From Anncaliia algerae PRA339 (taxonomy: Eukaryota > Microsporidia > Tubulinosematidae), in contig KK365139.1 of the NCBI GenBank assembly GCA_000385875.2, positions 59,873 to 88,129 of the forward strand: a stretch of 28,257 nt of DNA, given 5' to 3'. The notes beneath the pieces were generated by a model. That model was not told the origin of the DNA and searched no databases. It worked only from the letters and a program-made list of their open reading frames with translations. A program made the translations under genes and the position numbers. How positions within the stretch are numbered: the first letter of the stretch is position 1; each line of letters starts with the position of its first letter. This document shows, piece by piece, positions 1-9,210 of the stretch.

Positions 1-1437
1 ATATAAGGCAAAATATTTTTTAATGCTTTTTTAGCATCACAAAAAATATTTAATTCAATGCTATGGTCATGAATTAGTGATTTATTTCATTGAATTTCAA
101 AATAAATATTTAATTACATATGGACAATAAGAAGGAGAAGCAACGAATAATTAGAAATGATAATAGGTACAGTTTTTATAACATTTATGTAAAATATTAC
201 AAAGTCTCATCTTCTTGGAAAATTATAAATGATATTATTTATTTCGATTAGTCTGAATAATACTTTTTGGAAAACTTCATTATTTAAAGCATAATTTTTG
301 TCATAAATTAATGACACATTTTTATAATTTTAAAAATAATATCATTTAAATAAAAATATGAAAAACCCATAGAGAAGAATAAGCAAAGGGAAATTGAATA
401 TGAACAAACTACATAACACATTCATTTATAGGCTTTATAATTTTAATGTAAAAACAAAAGGGATCCCATCTTCGAGATAGAATTTTTAATAAATTTTTAC
501 GCTTATGAAAGTTTTAATAAATATTTTTATAAAGTTTATAACACCACACGAACTTGGTAATTATGGCATTATGAAAATTTATTTTTTTAAAACAAATAAA
601 GATATGCGTTACTTAGAAAATTATCAAAAATTAGGCTATAAAAATGGCTCTATAGTACAAAAAAAGATTCAGGAGTTAATATTTCAATACGATATTTATA
701 AATATCAAAAGAAGTAATAATTAAAATAATAAGTAATAGGTGTCTGTTTCTTGTAAAACTTACAGGAGATTTTGAAATTTATGTGTGCAATTAAAAATAT
801 TTATTAAGAAAAAAATTTTCAGCATTTCAATATTTCCTTTAGAGCTTCCTATAAAGATGAATTTCTTCCTAATGAAAAAAATTTTAATAATAAAAAGTTC
901 AATATGATTTTTATTTATACAGGGAATATCTGTTTAAATATTTTTGTTGATAAGTATTCTTGGGAACTCTATTAAACCTATATTTGATTTTTGAATGGTA
1001 AATAGAAATCTTAAATGAAGTGAATTGTTTTAGGCTTATTTGGATGAATATTTATATATTTAAAAAAATATAAACTACAGTTATCGTAATTTTAAATTAA
1101 ACAATTTTAAGAACAACATTATACATGCATCAAAAAATACACCCTATTTAAGTAAAGATATTATGTTAAAATTTGTATTGTTATATTTAAATAAAGAATA
1201 TAAGAAATAATCATTTTGAAAATAATTATTATTGTTTAAAATGTCAATATTTATAGTATTAATAATAAATAGCTTTAAGATTAAATATAATTATTATGTT
1301 TGTTCTTTTAAGCTTCTATTTTCCTATTCACTTTATATTGAAAAATATTTGTCATACCTTTTTATATAAGATTTATTATTTAATTTATAATATTCAGTAA
1401 AAATATAAATAAAACAAAATCAGATATTTCTTTATTT
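1..1437. other. AT-rich stretch without a recognisable gene
   Basis: No reading frame here has codon use or motifs that I can tie to a protein. The longest frame, 505-717 on the plus strand, gives a 70-residue lysine- and tyrosine-rich peptide with no recognisable domain; random AT-rich DNA of this composition produces such frames. The first 500 bases contain a faint, strongly diverged direct similarity (about 115-240 against 345-490), which may be an old tandem duplication. The 60 bases before 1438 stay open in the frame of the downstream E2 gene but contain no ATG. Confidence 0.5.
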
Positions 1438-1875
1438 ATGTCTTTATTTGCAAGATACAGGCTTAAGAATGAACTAGCCACAATTTCACTACCGCTTAAT
1501 ACAGAATTACAGGAAATAGATGAATTTAAACTAGAATATTCAATACAGTCTCCATCTAACTTATACAAAAATAAATATACGTTTGCAATAAATATACCAA
1601 GAGACTATCCATTTGATTCTCCCAAAGTACACTGCTTAGATAAAATATTCCATCCAAATATAGATGAGGACGGAAATGTATGTTTGGAATTTTTAAGGCA
1701 TAATTGGACTAGTGCAATGGGAATAAGCTGGATAATATATGGAATATACCTGTTTTTTGCAGATCCTGAAGGAAAGGATGCATTGAATATTAAAGCAGGA
1801 GATCTATTGCTTAAAAATAAGGAATCCTTTGAAAAGATTGTAAGAGAGTATGAAAATGAAAGATTTAATAAATAA
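1438..1875 (+). CDS. UBC12: UBC12-like ubiquitin-like-protein conjugating enzyme (E2)
   Basis: This is an E2 enzyme, which takes an activated ubiquitin-like protein from an E1 as a cysteine thioester and passes it on; UBC12 acts on NEDD8/Rub1 and targets cullins. The UBC fold is complete in 145 residues. The N-terminal helix reads RLKNEL at 8-13, the YPFDSPKV segment lies at about 57-64, HPN at 72-74, the catalytic cysteine is Cys82 in GNVCLEFLR, and Trp90 follows. The C-terminal half (GISWIIYGIYLFFADPEGKD, then DALNIKAG) resembles UBC12 (INSIIYGLQYLFLEPN, then DPLNKEAA) more than the ubiquitin E2s. The N terminus is short: known UBC12 proteins carry an extra segment of roughly 25 residues that docks on the NEDD8 E1, and here only three residues precede the helix region. 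The reading frame stays open upstream to a TAA near 1379 with no ATG, so 1438 is the only ATG start. The E2 assignment is firm; UBC12 over another E2 class is likely but not proven. Confidence 0.9.
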   Translation: MSLFARYRLKNELATISLPLNTELQEIDEFKLEYSIQSPSNLYKNKYTFAINIPRDYPFDSPKVHCLDKIFHPNIDEDGNVCLEFLRHNWTSAMGISWIIYGIYLFFADPEGKDALNIKAGDLLLKNKESFEKIVREYENERFNK

Positions 1876-2518
1876 ACATTATTGTATAGTAAAGGTTATC
1901 TCTATAATTTTTATATTAATCAATAGTCAAGATACTTATAAATTTAGAATTATTGTCAAGTTTTTATAAAATAAAAAAATCTAAATATTTTTCAATTTTT
2001 TTAAAATAAACAACAAAATATAATTTAAACATATCAATGATTGTAGACTTAATAATCGACATTATTAATATAGAAATGAGTCTTGGATATTTTGGAATCA
2101 CCAATATTTATGTGGCAGAAAATTTTTTTTATTACGTCTATATGAGGTTCATGAATAATGATAATAAAAAAATCAACTTCATATTTTGTAATGTGAAAGA
2201 AATTAAAAATTAGTTGTAAATTGCATTGTTTTAGATATATTTTCATAAATTAACAGGATGAATTCGAATGATATTTGTAAAAGGTTTTTTTACTCCAAAT
2301 ATTGTTCAATTAGCTATTCAAGCATTTATTTCAACAAATTTTACAAGAAGAAATATAAATTAATAGTTTCTGGAAAAAAACATGAATCATATTTTGTTTT
2401 ACTGCCCACATTATTAAAAAAACTAAATAAATAAAAGAAAGTGAGCAAAATGGTTAAGATCCTTAATAGCATTAAAAAAATACTCTTAAAAATCAAAAAC
2501 TAAATTTACTTAATTCTT
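1876..2518. other. Intergenic AT-rich stretch
   Basis: Nothing recognisable is coded here. The 65-residue minus-strand frame at 2049-2246 has no motif and looks like chance. The right part may include the terminal region of the decayed transposon that starts at about 2519, but I could not identify inverted repeats for it. Confidence 0.4.
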
Positions 2519-3455
2519 ATAAACCGTTTTCATTTTCATAATCTAAAAACATAAAATGGACAAGATATAATGAAATTAATTTTGTTCTTCTTCTTACACT
2601 AATCTGGTTATTTATTTTTGACCAATTTCCTTCGATTGTGTTAGTATGAATACAAGAAACTATATCAACAAAACTTTTGGAATATTTACTGCGAAATGTG
2701 CCGTAAATACTTAGTTAAACCATTATATGCTTTCTAGCAATCGATATAAATAATAGAACTCCTATTAATATATTATTTCATGCAATATTTTTGCTTTTTA
2801 TTAATAACTTCAATTAAAAATATTGTTTTTTTAATACTTCGTTCAAAAAACCCAAATGCCCAAGCACCTTCAACCTTTGTCTACTATTATATATTTTACG
2901 GTCGAATTTAATTTTATCCGTTTCAACTATAGCATCATAACCACGGATAGGGAGAAAGGAAAAGTAATGCTTAGGAATCATTATTTTTGTTACTTTTTTT
3001 TATAAACTACATGTTGAATTTCTAGATATCTTTATGGTATTGTACAAATCTTTGTTGGCATTCCTTTTAACCATAATTTAAGAACTATCATCACTTTAGA
3101 TGTTTAGGTTTTTGCATTTTCTAATATTGTACTCAAGAATGAAGAACATCTTATTCCAGATTTACTCCAATTACACCCCAGCAAACAAAAATTCCGCTTT
3201 TATATATTTTAGAATTAAATTACATTTTTTATAAACTAAACTTTAAAATTATATCAATTATTTATGTTCCTCAAATTTTTTATTTAACAGTTTTAAGGGG
3301 ATTTTTTTTAATTTTATAGTATTTTTTTGATGGAATTGTTGCAAAGATCCCAAACTTTTTAAAAAAATAATATTATTGTAAGATAAAAGATTGTTTTCAA
3401 GAAAATTTTCTACTATTGGTAATTTATTCATGCTATTCCTGTCGTTTTTATCCAC
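2519..3455 (-). pseudogene. Decayed IS1595/Merlin-type transposase (relic 1)
   Basis: Read on the minus strand, several frames together show the C-terminal half of an IS1595-type DDE transposase. Near 2920 there is a segment VETDKIKFDRKIYN, matching the usual first-acidic-residue region (VEIDE.KFGRRKYN). Near 2840 lies FGFFERSIKKTIF, matching the GVFERxTxK segment. Near 2635 lies IHTNTIEGNW, the conserved block around the last acidic residue. The N-terminal part is the 65-residue frame that begins at 3455 (MDKNDRNSMNKLPIV); a similar sequence recurs at about 20102 on the same strand. The copy is interrupted by many frameshifts and stops, so it is an old, inactive DNA transposon. It belongs to a different lineage from the whole element at 3828-5270. 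Confidence 0.75.
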
Positions 3456-3819
3456 GATTATATTTTCATTACGTATTTATATTTTTTCTTAGAGGAACAT
3501 TCTATCAAATTTAACAAACCTAAAAATAAACAACCAGATCAAGAAAATGATTTACCTTCAAATATAATGATAGAGCATATCATTCGTCGTATACATAAAT
3601 ATTTTAGGGTATTAAGAGTATCTGTCTTCTTTTGATCTTCAACAAATTTAAATTTTTTTTAATTCATAAATTAAAATGAAGAAAATATGGGTAATTTTTA
3701 ATATTTTTTTCCATTAAATAAATTAAAATGATTTTTTGATTAATTTAAATTTATTATAAAATATTTTAATTACATATAAATGAGTATATTATAATTAAAT
3801 TAATTGATTATTTGATAAA
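3456..3819. other. Intergenic AT-rich stretch between two transposons
   Basis: No coding signal was seen. The stretch separates the decayed transposase from the Merlin element whose left target duplicate begins at 3820. It is mostly A/T homopolymer-rich sequence and may contain the undetected outer end of the decayed element. Confidence 0.4.
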
Positions 3820-3827
3820 AAACAATT
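3820..3827. repeat. Left target-site duplicate (AAACAATT)
   Basis: This 8-bp copy directly abuts the left inverted repeat of the Merlin element and is repeated exactly at 5271-5278, immediately after the right inverted repeat. The length matches the Merlin superfamily and fixes the element boundaries to the base. Confidence 0.93.
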
Positions 3828-4027
3828 GGCTATGGTATCATTAAAAAACCGAGGGAAAAATGGCGGTTAAATTAGGAGGGATTTTTTCTATTGGCCAATT
3901 TTCATCCAATCAAATAAAACCTTTGAATTATCCAATCGTATTTATTAAATAAATTGACCAATTATATTAAAAAATAATTAATTTTAATCGACGTTAATAT
4001 TTATCTAAATTATAAAAAAGGTTAAAT
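3828..4027 (+). repeat. Left terminal inverted repeat of the Merlin element
   Basis: This 200-bp arm is the reverse complement of 5071-5270 with two visible single-base differences, one in an A-run near 3976 and one in the A/G run near 4020. The arm has moderately GC-rich patches (GAGGGAAAAATGGCGG near 3851) in an otherwise AT-rich setting. It lies downstream of the transposase stop codon at 4125. Confidence 0.93.
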
Positions 4028-4124
4028 TAGATTAATACTTATTTTAGATACAAAGAATTAAATGTCTTATAATTTGTTAAATGTGAAGCATTGATTTTAT
4101 ACAACTATTAAAACTTGATAAATT

Positions 4125-5000
4125 TCAACTGATTAAATTTATTATCTTTTCAAATAATTTCCAAACATCTTCATTTTTATAATCACATCTTAAAATGTAT
4201 TCAAGTATATATTGATTAAGTTTAATTCTTGATTTATATCCCATTGAGCGCATCCACTTTTTAAAAGATCCCCACCTTGCTTCTATTGTTTGCGTATGTG
4301 AACCAGTCAGTGGATCAATAAAATTAAATGTATGGTTAACAGTAGAATGAGTATAAAAGTTGTTTTCTGAAAAATACTTAAAATATGCTGGCCATTCGTC
4401 AGATTCTATATGACTATACTGCTCAATCATCTGTTCGATAGCGTTTCCAAGGGTTTCAGATTTCCGATTTTGAACTTTTTTCATTAAAAATCTTCCCGTG
4501 CTTCTGTCTACTGCACCAAATATCCAAACTTGGTTGCGTACTCTACCTCTATGGTTTTTTCGCCTTCCAACACAAGTTTCATCAATCTCTACCACGTGTC
4601 CGATTCCGCCAATTTTATTTAGCGAACACTCGTATTTTGAAGTAATTATCTCTCGCAAAGTTCTGATCTGCCTTTTTATGGTGCCTGCGCTTTTATTTAG
4701 CATAATAGACATTGCATTTGGTTTTATCCCTAATATATAGTAACAAATAAATTTTAAATAGTCATACAACGTGAAGCTACTTAATTGTTTGAATTTTATT
4801 ACATTGTGTTGTGTGCTGCACCATGAACATCTTGCAGTAATTTTACAAAACGGGCGCTTATATATTTTTTCTTTTCGTCCACATTTTTTGCAAAAGGCTT
4901 CTGGAAGATTTTCAACAATAATAAAATCTTCAAGCGCGCTTTCTTCAAGCTTATGTGTCACTAATTTTAAAAATAACTCTTTGATATTGCTAAAAATCAT
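4125..5000 (-). CDS. Merlin / IS1595-type DDE transposase
   Basis: The enzyme excises and reinserts the surrounding transposon, acting on its inverted repeats in the nucleus. The 291-residue frame is complete. An N-terminal zinc-ribbon-like region has Cys37, Cys40, Cys52, Cys58 and Cys61. A helix-turn-helix-like stretch follows (about 88-115). The catalytic core then shows all expected blocks: Asp140 in HVVEIDETCVGRRK, the strand VWIFGAVDRSTGRFLM (158-173), Asp201 in ESDEWPAY, and Glu240 in SHTQTIEARWGSFK, preceded by VNHTFNFIDP. Size and motif order are those of the IS1595/ISXO2 fold used by eukaryotic Merlin. The start codon at 5000 is about 70 bp inside the right inverted repeat. No residue of the catalytic triad is missing, so the protein may be functional. 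Confidence 0.95.
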   Translation of the reverse strand: MIFSNIKELFLKLVTHKLEESALEDFIIVENLPEAFCKKCGRKEKIYKRPFCKITARCSWCSTQHNVIKFKQLSSFTLYDYLKFICYYILGIKPNAMSIMLNKSAGTIKRQIRTLREIITSKYECSLNKIGGIGHVVEIDETCVGRRKNHRGRVRNQVWIFGAVDRSTGRFLMKKVQNRKSETLGNAIEQMIEQYSHIESDEWPAYFKYFSENNFYTHSTVNHTFNFIDPLTGSHTQTIEARWGSFKKWMRSMGYKSRIKLNQYILEYILRCDYKNEDVWKLFEKIINLIS

Positions 5001-5070
5001 TTTAAGAGCATATATTAAAAAATTTATTAAATTTAGATTTTTTGATCATTATAAAATTTTTAGCATTAAG

Positions 5071-5270
5071 ATTTAACCCTTTTTATAATTTAGATAAATA
5101 TTAACGTCGATTAAAATTAATTAGTTTTTAATATAATTGGTCAATTTATTTAATAAATACGATTGGATAATTCAAAGGTTTTATTTGATTGGATGAAAAT
5201 TGGCCAATAGAAAAAATCCCTCCTAATTTAACCGCCATTTTTCCCTCGGTTTTTTAATGATACCATAGCC
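5071..5270 (-). repeat. Right terminal inverted repeat of the Merlin element
   Basis: This is the partner of 3828-4027, with about 198 of 200 positions matching by eye. It lies upstream of the transposase start and must contain, or be next to, its promoter. The right target duplicate AAACAATT follows directly. Confidence 0.93.
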
Positions 5271-5278
5271 AAACAATT
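5271..5278. repeat. Right target-site duplicate (AAACAATT)
   Basis: Exact copy of 3820-3827, placed immediately after the right inverted repeat. See the Merlin element. Confidence 0.93.
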
Positions 5279-5425
5279 ATATTTTAATATTTATAAAAAT
5301 ACTTTATTAAATCAATTATTTGGTAAATAAGTTATTATTGTTTGTGGCATTTTAATCTAATTAATTATTTAAATAGCTATATATATAAAAAATAATAATT
5401 TAATAGTATATTTATATTCTAAATA

Positions 5426-5495
5426 AATTTAATAAATTATATTCTAAATTAGTTCATATTAATTTAATAAATTATATTCTAAATTAGTTTATATT
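5426..5495. repeat. Tandem duplication of a 35-bp unit
   Basis: Two adjacent 35-bp units (5426-5460 and 5461-5495) differ at one position (C or T in AGTTCATATT / AGTTTATATT). A partial match precedes the first unit. It lies in the AT-rich leader between the Merlin element and the membrane-protein gene, about 100 bp before that gene's start. No function is evident; polymerase slippage or unequal exchange would explain it. Confidence 0.85.
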
Positions 5496-5594
5496 AATTA
5501 AATTTTTATTAAAATTAATTAATTTTTTAAGTTAATTATTTCATTATAAATTTTACTAAATATTAAAAGAAATAATTGATTAACAGTAAAATAA

Positions 5595-7052
5595 ATGATC
5601 CCTATGAGAAGAAGATTAAGTGATTTTAGGAGAGAAAGTACATTTAACCAATCAATGTATCAGAATAGATTTCTTGAGAATAATGAAAGAAATATACCTA
5701 ACGAAACCACTTCACTCTTCTCAGGAATAAGAAGCGAGTCTAATAACATAGCAGATATACAGAACTGGGATGCTTTGGTAAGAGAAGCAACTGAGGTATC
5801 AAATGATTTAGAGAATATACAATTTTCTCACTCTCATCTTTCAAGGAGATATTCATTATTGTTTAATTCAGAAAAGTTTTCCTATAAAAGAAGATTCTCT
5901 TTACAAACACATGACACTAATTTCTATGAACAGTACAGTAAAATTAACATCAAAAAAATATTATTGAGTGTTTTAATACTTTACTTTAAAAGGATTGGTT
6001 TAATTTTATTATCATTCTTGAATTTATTCTGTTACTTTTCATCAACTGATTCAATTACTAAGTATTTTAAATTAAAGAGGTACTTTAACTTAGTATTCTA
6101 CAAGGCAAGTGGAGAATTAACATTTATTACTAAAATAATTGATAAACAGAGAAAGAAAATTATAGTAATAAGACCTTATGACTTACCCTCTGTAAAAATA
6201 TCATTCATAAGTAGAATGTTTACCATGGAATATTATAAGATTGATTTAAGAGTATTGCTTTATCTATTGGATACACAAATATCTTTGTTCTCTCTAATAT
6301 TCTTTAAAATGGATATGTTTTTTATTACGGTGTTCTTTTTGAAGTATGAGCTTAAGTTTTACATTCTTTTATGCTTAGAAGATTTTAGATTCCTTTTGTT
6401 ATATTTAAATTTAAAATATAAACACTTTTGTATTCTAATTAATTTCTTTATAGAAACACTCTTTTATACCAACTTAAAGGACAGGTTATTTAAGTACAGT
6501 GTCTTTTTAATATTCATTTCTAAAGACTTAATTTCCTATGAGAATGAGAATAACTTCTTCCCAATCAATTGGTTCTTTGTATTCCTTAATGTTCATTTTC
6601 ATTCCTTAGATATTTTTACTTTACAAAACACATTTATACACACAAAGATACATCTATTGTTCAGTTGTGGCACTTTCATAGCATGGTATTATTGCTATAT
6701 GATTATTTCACTCTTCCCTACTTACATCATTTTTTCCTTAGCTGGAGGCTCTTGGGAATTATTAATCTGTTGCTTTACATTCATTGTGTTTATAGGTACT
6801 GTTTCTACCTTTGTTATGCAACCTTTTATTTCTTTGATCCTAGGATTAATTTCATGCTTAGTCTCATATCTAACAAAAGTTTACAGTTGTCCCCTTGGCA
6901 AATTTCTTGAATATATTTTTCTACCCACCTCCACTCTTAAACTGCTTAGAGAAAAAGACTTGACATCAATGACTGTTTGGTCAGTGAATATTTTGCTTTT
7001 CTATTTAATTGCTATCTATAAATTAAGCAGATGGGATAATAAGGTAGAATGA
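5595..7052 (+). CDS. Polytopic membrane protein, function unknown
   Basis: I do not recognise this 485-residue protein. Residues 1-110 are polar, with arginine- and serine-rich patches (RRRLSDFRRES, HSHLSRRYSL, YKRRFSL), and probably face the cytosol. From about 121 the protein is strongly hydrophobic, with likely membrane spans near 121-148, 218-238, 240-260, 262-290, 352-376, 377-405, 408-428 and 462-477. Short basic loops lie between some of them (KQRKKIIVIRPYDLPSV at 184-200). The C terminus KLSRWDNKVE is polar. Two in-frame ATGs compete for the start: 5595 and 5604. CCCT lies just before the second, which fits the microsporidian habit of CCC close to the start codon, so translation may begin at 5604. 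The frame is long and uninterrupted, and its GC content exceeds that of its flanks, so the gene is real. It could be a transporter or an organelle membrane protein, but no motif decides this. Confidence 0.8.
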   Translation: MIPMRRRLSDFRRESTFNQSMYQNRFLENNERNIPNETTSLFSGIRSESNNIADIQNWDALVREATEVSNDLENIQFSHSHLSRRYSLLFNSEKFSYKRRFSLQTHDTNFYEQYSKINIKKILLSVLILYFKRIGLILLSFLNLFCYFSSTDSITKYFKLKRYFNLVFYKASGELTFITKIIDKQRKKIIVIRPYDLPSVKISFISRMFTMEYYKIDLRVLLYLLDTQISLFSLIFFKMDMFFITVFFLKYELKFYILLCLEDFRFLLLYLNLKYKHFCILINFFIETLFYTNLKDRLFKYSVFLIFISKDLISYENENNFFPINWFFVFLNVHFHSLDIFTLQNTFIHTKIHLLFSCGTFIAWYYCYMIISLFPTYIIFSLAGGSWELLICCFTFIVFIGTVSTFVMQPFISLILGLISCLVSYLTKVYSCPLGKFLEYIFLPTSTLKLLREKDLTSMTVWSVNILLFYLIAIYKLSRWDNKVE

Positions 7053-7644
7053 TCACTTTATCATGTGCTTTAGATTTGCTTGTATATTACTAACATTATT
7101 TTTTTTATTGTATATATTTTTAACAAAATTTTGTTATAAATTTTATTCTTCAAAATTTTAATATTGTTTATAAAATATATTTAATACTTAAGAGTTATTG
7201 ATGTTTTATGGATAAAAGATACTTGTTAATAACAATTTATTATTTTTTTAATTAAATATGAAAATATTATTTATATTTTAGTCTTTTAGAATACATCTAT
7301 TAAATAAATAGTTATAATAAAGAAATCAAAGGTTATAGGAATAATTCAAATCTTTTTATTTGATAAAATAAGGAATAGCAATGATTTGATCAAGATTTAT
7401 TATTGATATAAATAAATATTATCTCTTAAATTGATATAATATGATTTTTCTAGACAAAGTTAACCGTTATTTTGTGATGTAAATATATTTAACATAATTT
7501 TTAACAAATATATGATATAAAACAATCAAAAATTGAAATATTTAATAATAAATTAAAAAATATATTTAAAAATTTAGTAATAAAATTTTATTAATTAAAT
7601 ATATTAAATTTAATACCCCTTTTTTAACTGAATTTTTTAAACCC
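7053..7644. promoter_or_regulatory. Intergenic leader ending in CCC motifs before 7645
   Basis: The spacer is almost pure A/T and has no coding frame. Close to the downstream start codon there are two C-runs in this AT background: TACCCCTTTTTT at about 7613-7624, and ACCC directly abutting the ATG at 7641-7644. CCC-type motifs just upstream of start codons are a described feature of microsporidian genes. They support both the chosen start and the taxonomic call. Confidence 0.55.
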
Positions 7645-9210
7645 ATGTTATCAGTAAATGATTCGTTTAAATCAAGACAGGAATTATTGGATGCATTAAC
7701 AAAATACATTTCAGCTGAAAAGTATTCTTATTATTTAAAAGAGACTCCTAAACACATAAAGTTAGTGTGTAAAGGCAAGGCAGCATTCTACTGCGAAGCA
7801 CAAATCATTGCGATTAACAAAAAGAGAGAGTCTCTTTTTCAGATTAAAAAGATTAAACCACAGCACAAATGTCCTGCCATTTATCACAGCAATAAATCTT
7901 ATCTTAATGATGAGATTGGTAAAGTTAAGGATTTTAACAGCATCCAAGAATTAATTGATAAACTACCCTCTAAGATTTCATACTTAACTGCTTGGAAGAT
8001 ACTTAATGGAAGAGAAGAGAATACATACAAGTATAAGTCTATGGATCCAGATGACATAAGAAGTGAAATGATTGATAATAATCAAGATTTTTATTTAGAT
8101 GATGATTCTGACTGTTATGATGAACCACCAGAATTATGTACTGAGGTTTTAACAACACTAAAGAAGGAATTTAAAGAAAAGAACCCAGAGGCTCATTGTT
8201 TTATCTCTGGCTTAATTAAATCTGATGATGAAGAGAATAAAGAAAATGATAAAAGAGAAGCAAAAAGACTAAAAACACAGAAGTCTGTTGATTATAATTC
8301 ATCAGATGCTTCATTCTACATAGCATTTCCGAATACATTAAAATTATTGAGAAATATCCTTGATTTAAAAATATACTTAAGAAAGAAAGGATGTGTTATT
8401 TATGGAATAGGATATGATCCACATGATAAACCAATAGTTGTTAGTGCACTGATCAGTGAAATGGATGTATCAGAAAGTTTAGAAGTATTTTTTAATTTTG
8501 AAAGTGAAATGCTAAAGAAAATAGCAAATGAAATATTTTACTTCTGTGAATATGAACCTGTCCTAATAGCTAAGCTTCAAGTATTGAACGTTAACTTCTT
8601 TATAAAATCAAGATCAATTTGTAAGAAAATAGGAAAGGATGACTTAGAAAAGACATTTAAAGCATTGAACTATGGCAAAGAACCCCTTACTCAGCTAAAT
8701 ACAATCGATCCAAAGCGTTACTTAGTGCTTCTTAATCCTCCATTGTATGGAATTAATAATTTTGGAGAGGTTGATGTTGAATTTATTTTCTATTCAATTT
8801 ACAACACAATATACATTGATTGTATAATTGCCATAATTAAGTTTGTTTCTGATTATTACAATGAAATCATTCAAAAGAGCAATGAATTAAGATTTGGTAA
8901 CAATATTAACTACAGATTGGAAAGAAACATAAAACAAAAAATAAATGATGATCATACAGTTGATCTGAATAAGATGACATGTACTTGTGGTAGATTTCAG
9001 ACATTTCTTATTCCTTGTATCCATGCTTGTGCTATCACTAAAGATCCTTTGAATTTTGTATCTCATTTGTATAATATGGAGATAATGAAAGATTTAACTC
9101 CTATTTCCCCCATATTTGAATTAACTACTAAATTTCAAGCTGATAGGTTTTTACTTAGAAAGGGTCCTGGTAGACCTAAGAAATCACTTGGTTTGATAGA
9201 GAAAAAGTGA
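7645..9210 (+). CDS. MULE-transposase-derived protein with SWIM zinc finger and AT-hook
   Basis: The 521-residue protein follows the layout of a Mutator-like (MULE) transposase. Residues 1-80 match the MuDR-type WRKY/GCM1-like DNA-binding domain, with metal ligands Cys42, Cys50, His74 and Cys76. An acidic, then basic linker (150-215) includes REAKRLKTQK, a likely nuclear localisation signal. The DDE-domain region starts near 235: LDLKIYLRKKGCVIYGIGYD aligns with the MULE pattern LDGTHLKGxYxGxLLxAxGxD, followed by ALISEMD. Residues 446-460 form a SWIM finger (Cys446, Cys448, Cys458, His460). GPGRPKK at 507-513 is an AT-hook. The block that normally carries the second catalytic aspartate (IxSDxxxAL) reads IFYFCEYEPVLIAKL, without an aspartate. 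No inverted repeats or target duplicate were found around the gene. I infer a domesticated DNA-binding protein, as with plant FAR1/FHY3, rather than a mobile element. Family origin is confident; present function is unknown. Confidence 0.85.
   Translation: MLSVNDSFKSRQELLDALTKYISAEKYSYYLKETPKHIKLVCKGKAAFYCEAQIIAINKKRESLFQIKKIKPQHKCPAIYHSNKSYLNDEIGKVKDFNSIQELIDKLPSKISYLTAWKILNGREENTYKYKSMDPDDIRSEMIDNNQDFYLDDDSDCYDEPPELCTEVLTTLKKEFKEKNPEAHCFISGLIKSDDEENKENDKREAKRLKTQKSVDYNSSDASFYIAFPNTLKLLRNILDLKIYLRKKGCVIYGIGYDPHDKPIVVSALISEMDVSESLEVFFNFESEMLKKIANEIFYFCEYEPVLIAKLQVLNVNFFIKSRSICKKIGKDDLEKTFKALNYGKEPLTQLNTIDPKRYLVLLNPPLYGINNFGEVDVEFIFYSIYNTIYIDCIIAIIKFVSDYYNEIIQKSNELRFGNNINYRLERNIKQKINDDHTVDLNKMTCTCGRFQTFLIPCIHACAITKDPLNFVSHLYNMEIMKDLTPISPIFELTTKFQADRFLLRKGPGRPKKSLGLIEKK

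Larger units (their letters stand above)
3828..5270 (-). mobile_element. Whole Merlin (IS1595-like) DNA transposon
   Basis: A 1443-bp element carries one minus-strand transposase gene and is bounded by inverted repeats of 200 bp (3828-4027 and 5071-5270). I count two differences between the two repeat arms. Both ends start GGCTATGGTATC. The flanking bases are an exact 8-bp direct repeat, AAACAATT, at 3820-3827 and 5271-5278. Merlin elements are known for 8- to 9-bp target duplications and for transposases related to bacterial IS1016/IS1595. The near-identical repeat arms, exact target duplication and uninterrupted 291-codon frame all indicate a recent insertion that could still be mobile. The arms are long for this superfamily. 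Confidence 0.95.

Noticed and set aside
505-717. 70-codon plus-strand frame
   Set aside because: No domain, no CCC leader, and amino-acid content expected from AT-rich noise.
4498-5076. Two plus-strand frames (80 and 101 codons) opposite the transposase
   Set aside because: Both are antisense shadows of the Merlin transposase.
6665-6910. 81-codon frame inside the membrane-protein gene
   Set aside because: Out-of-frame shadow of the 485-residue gene.
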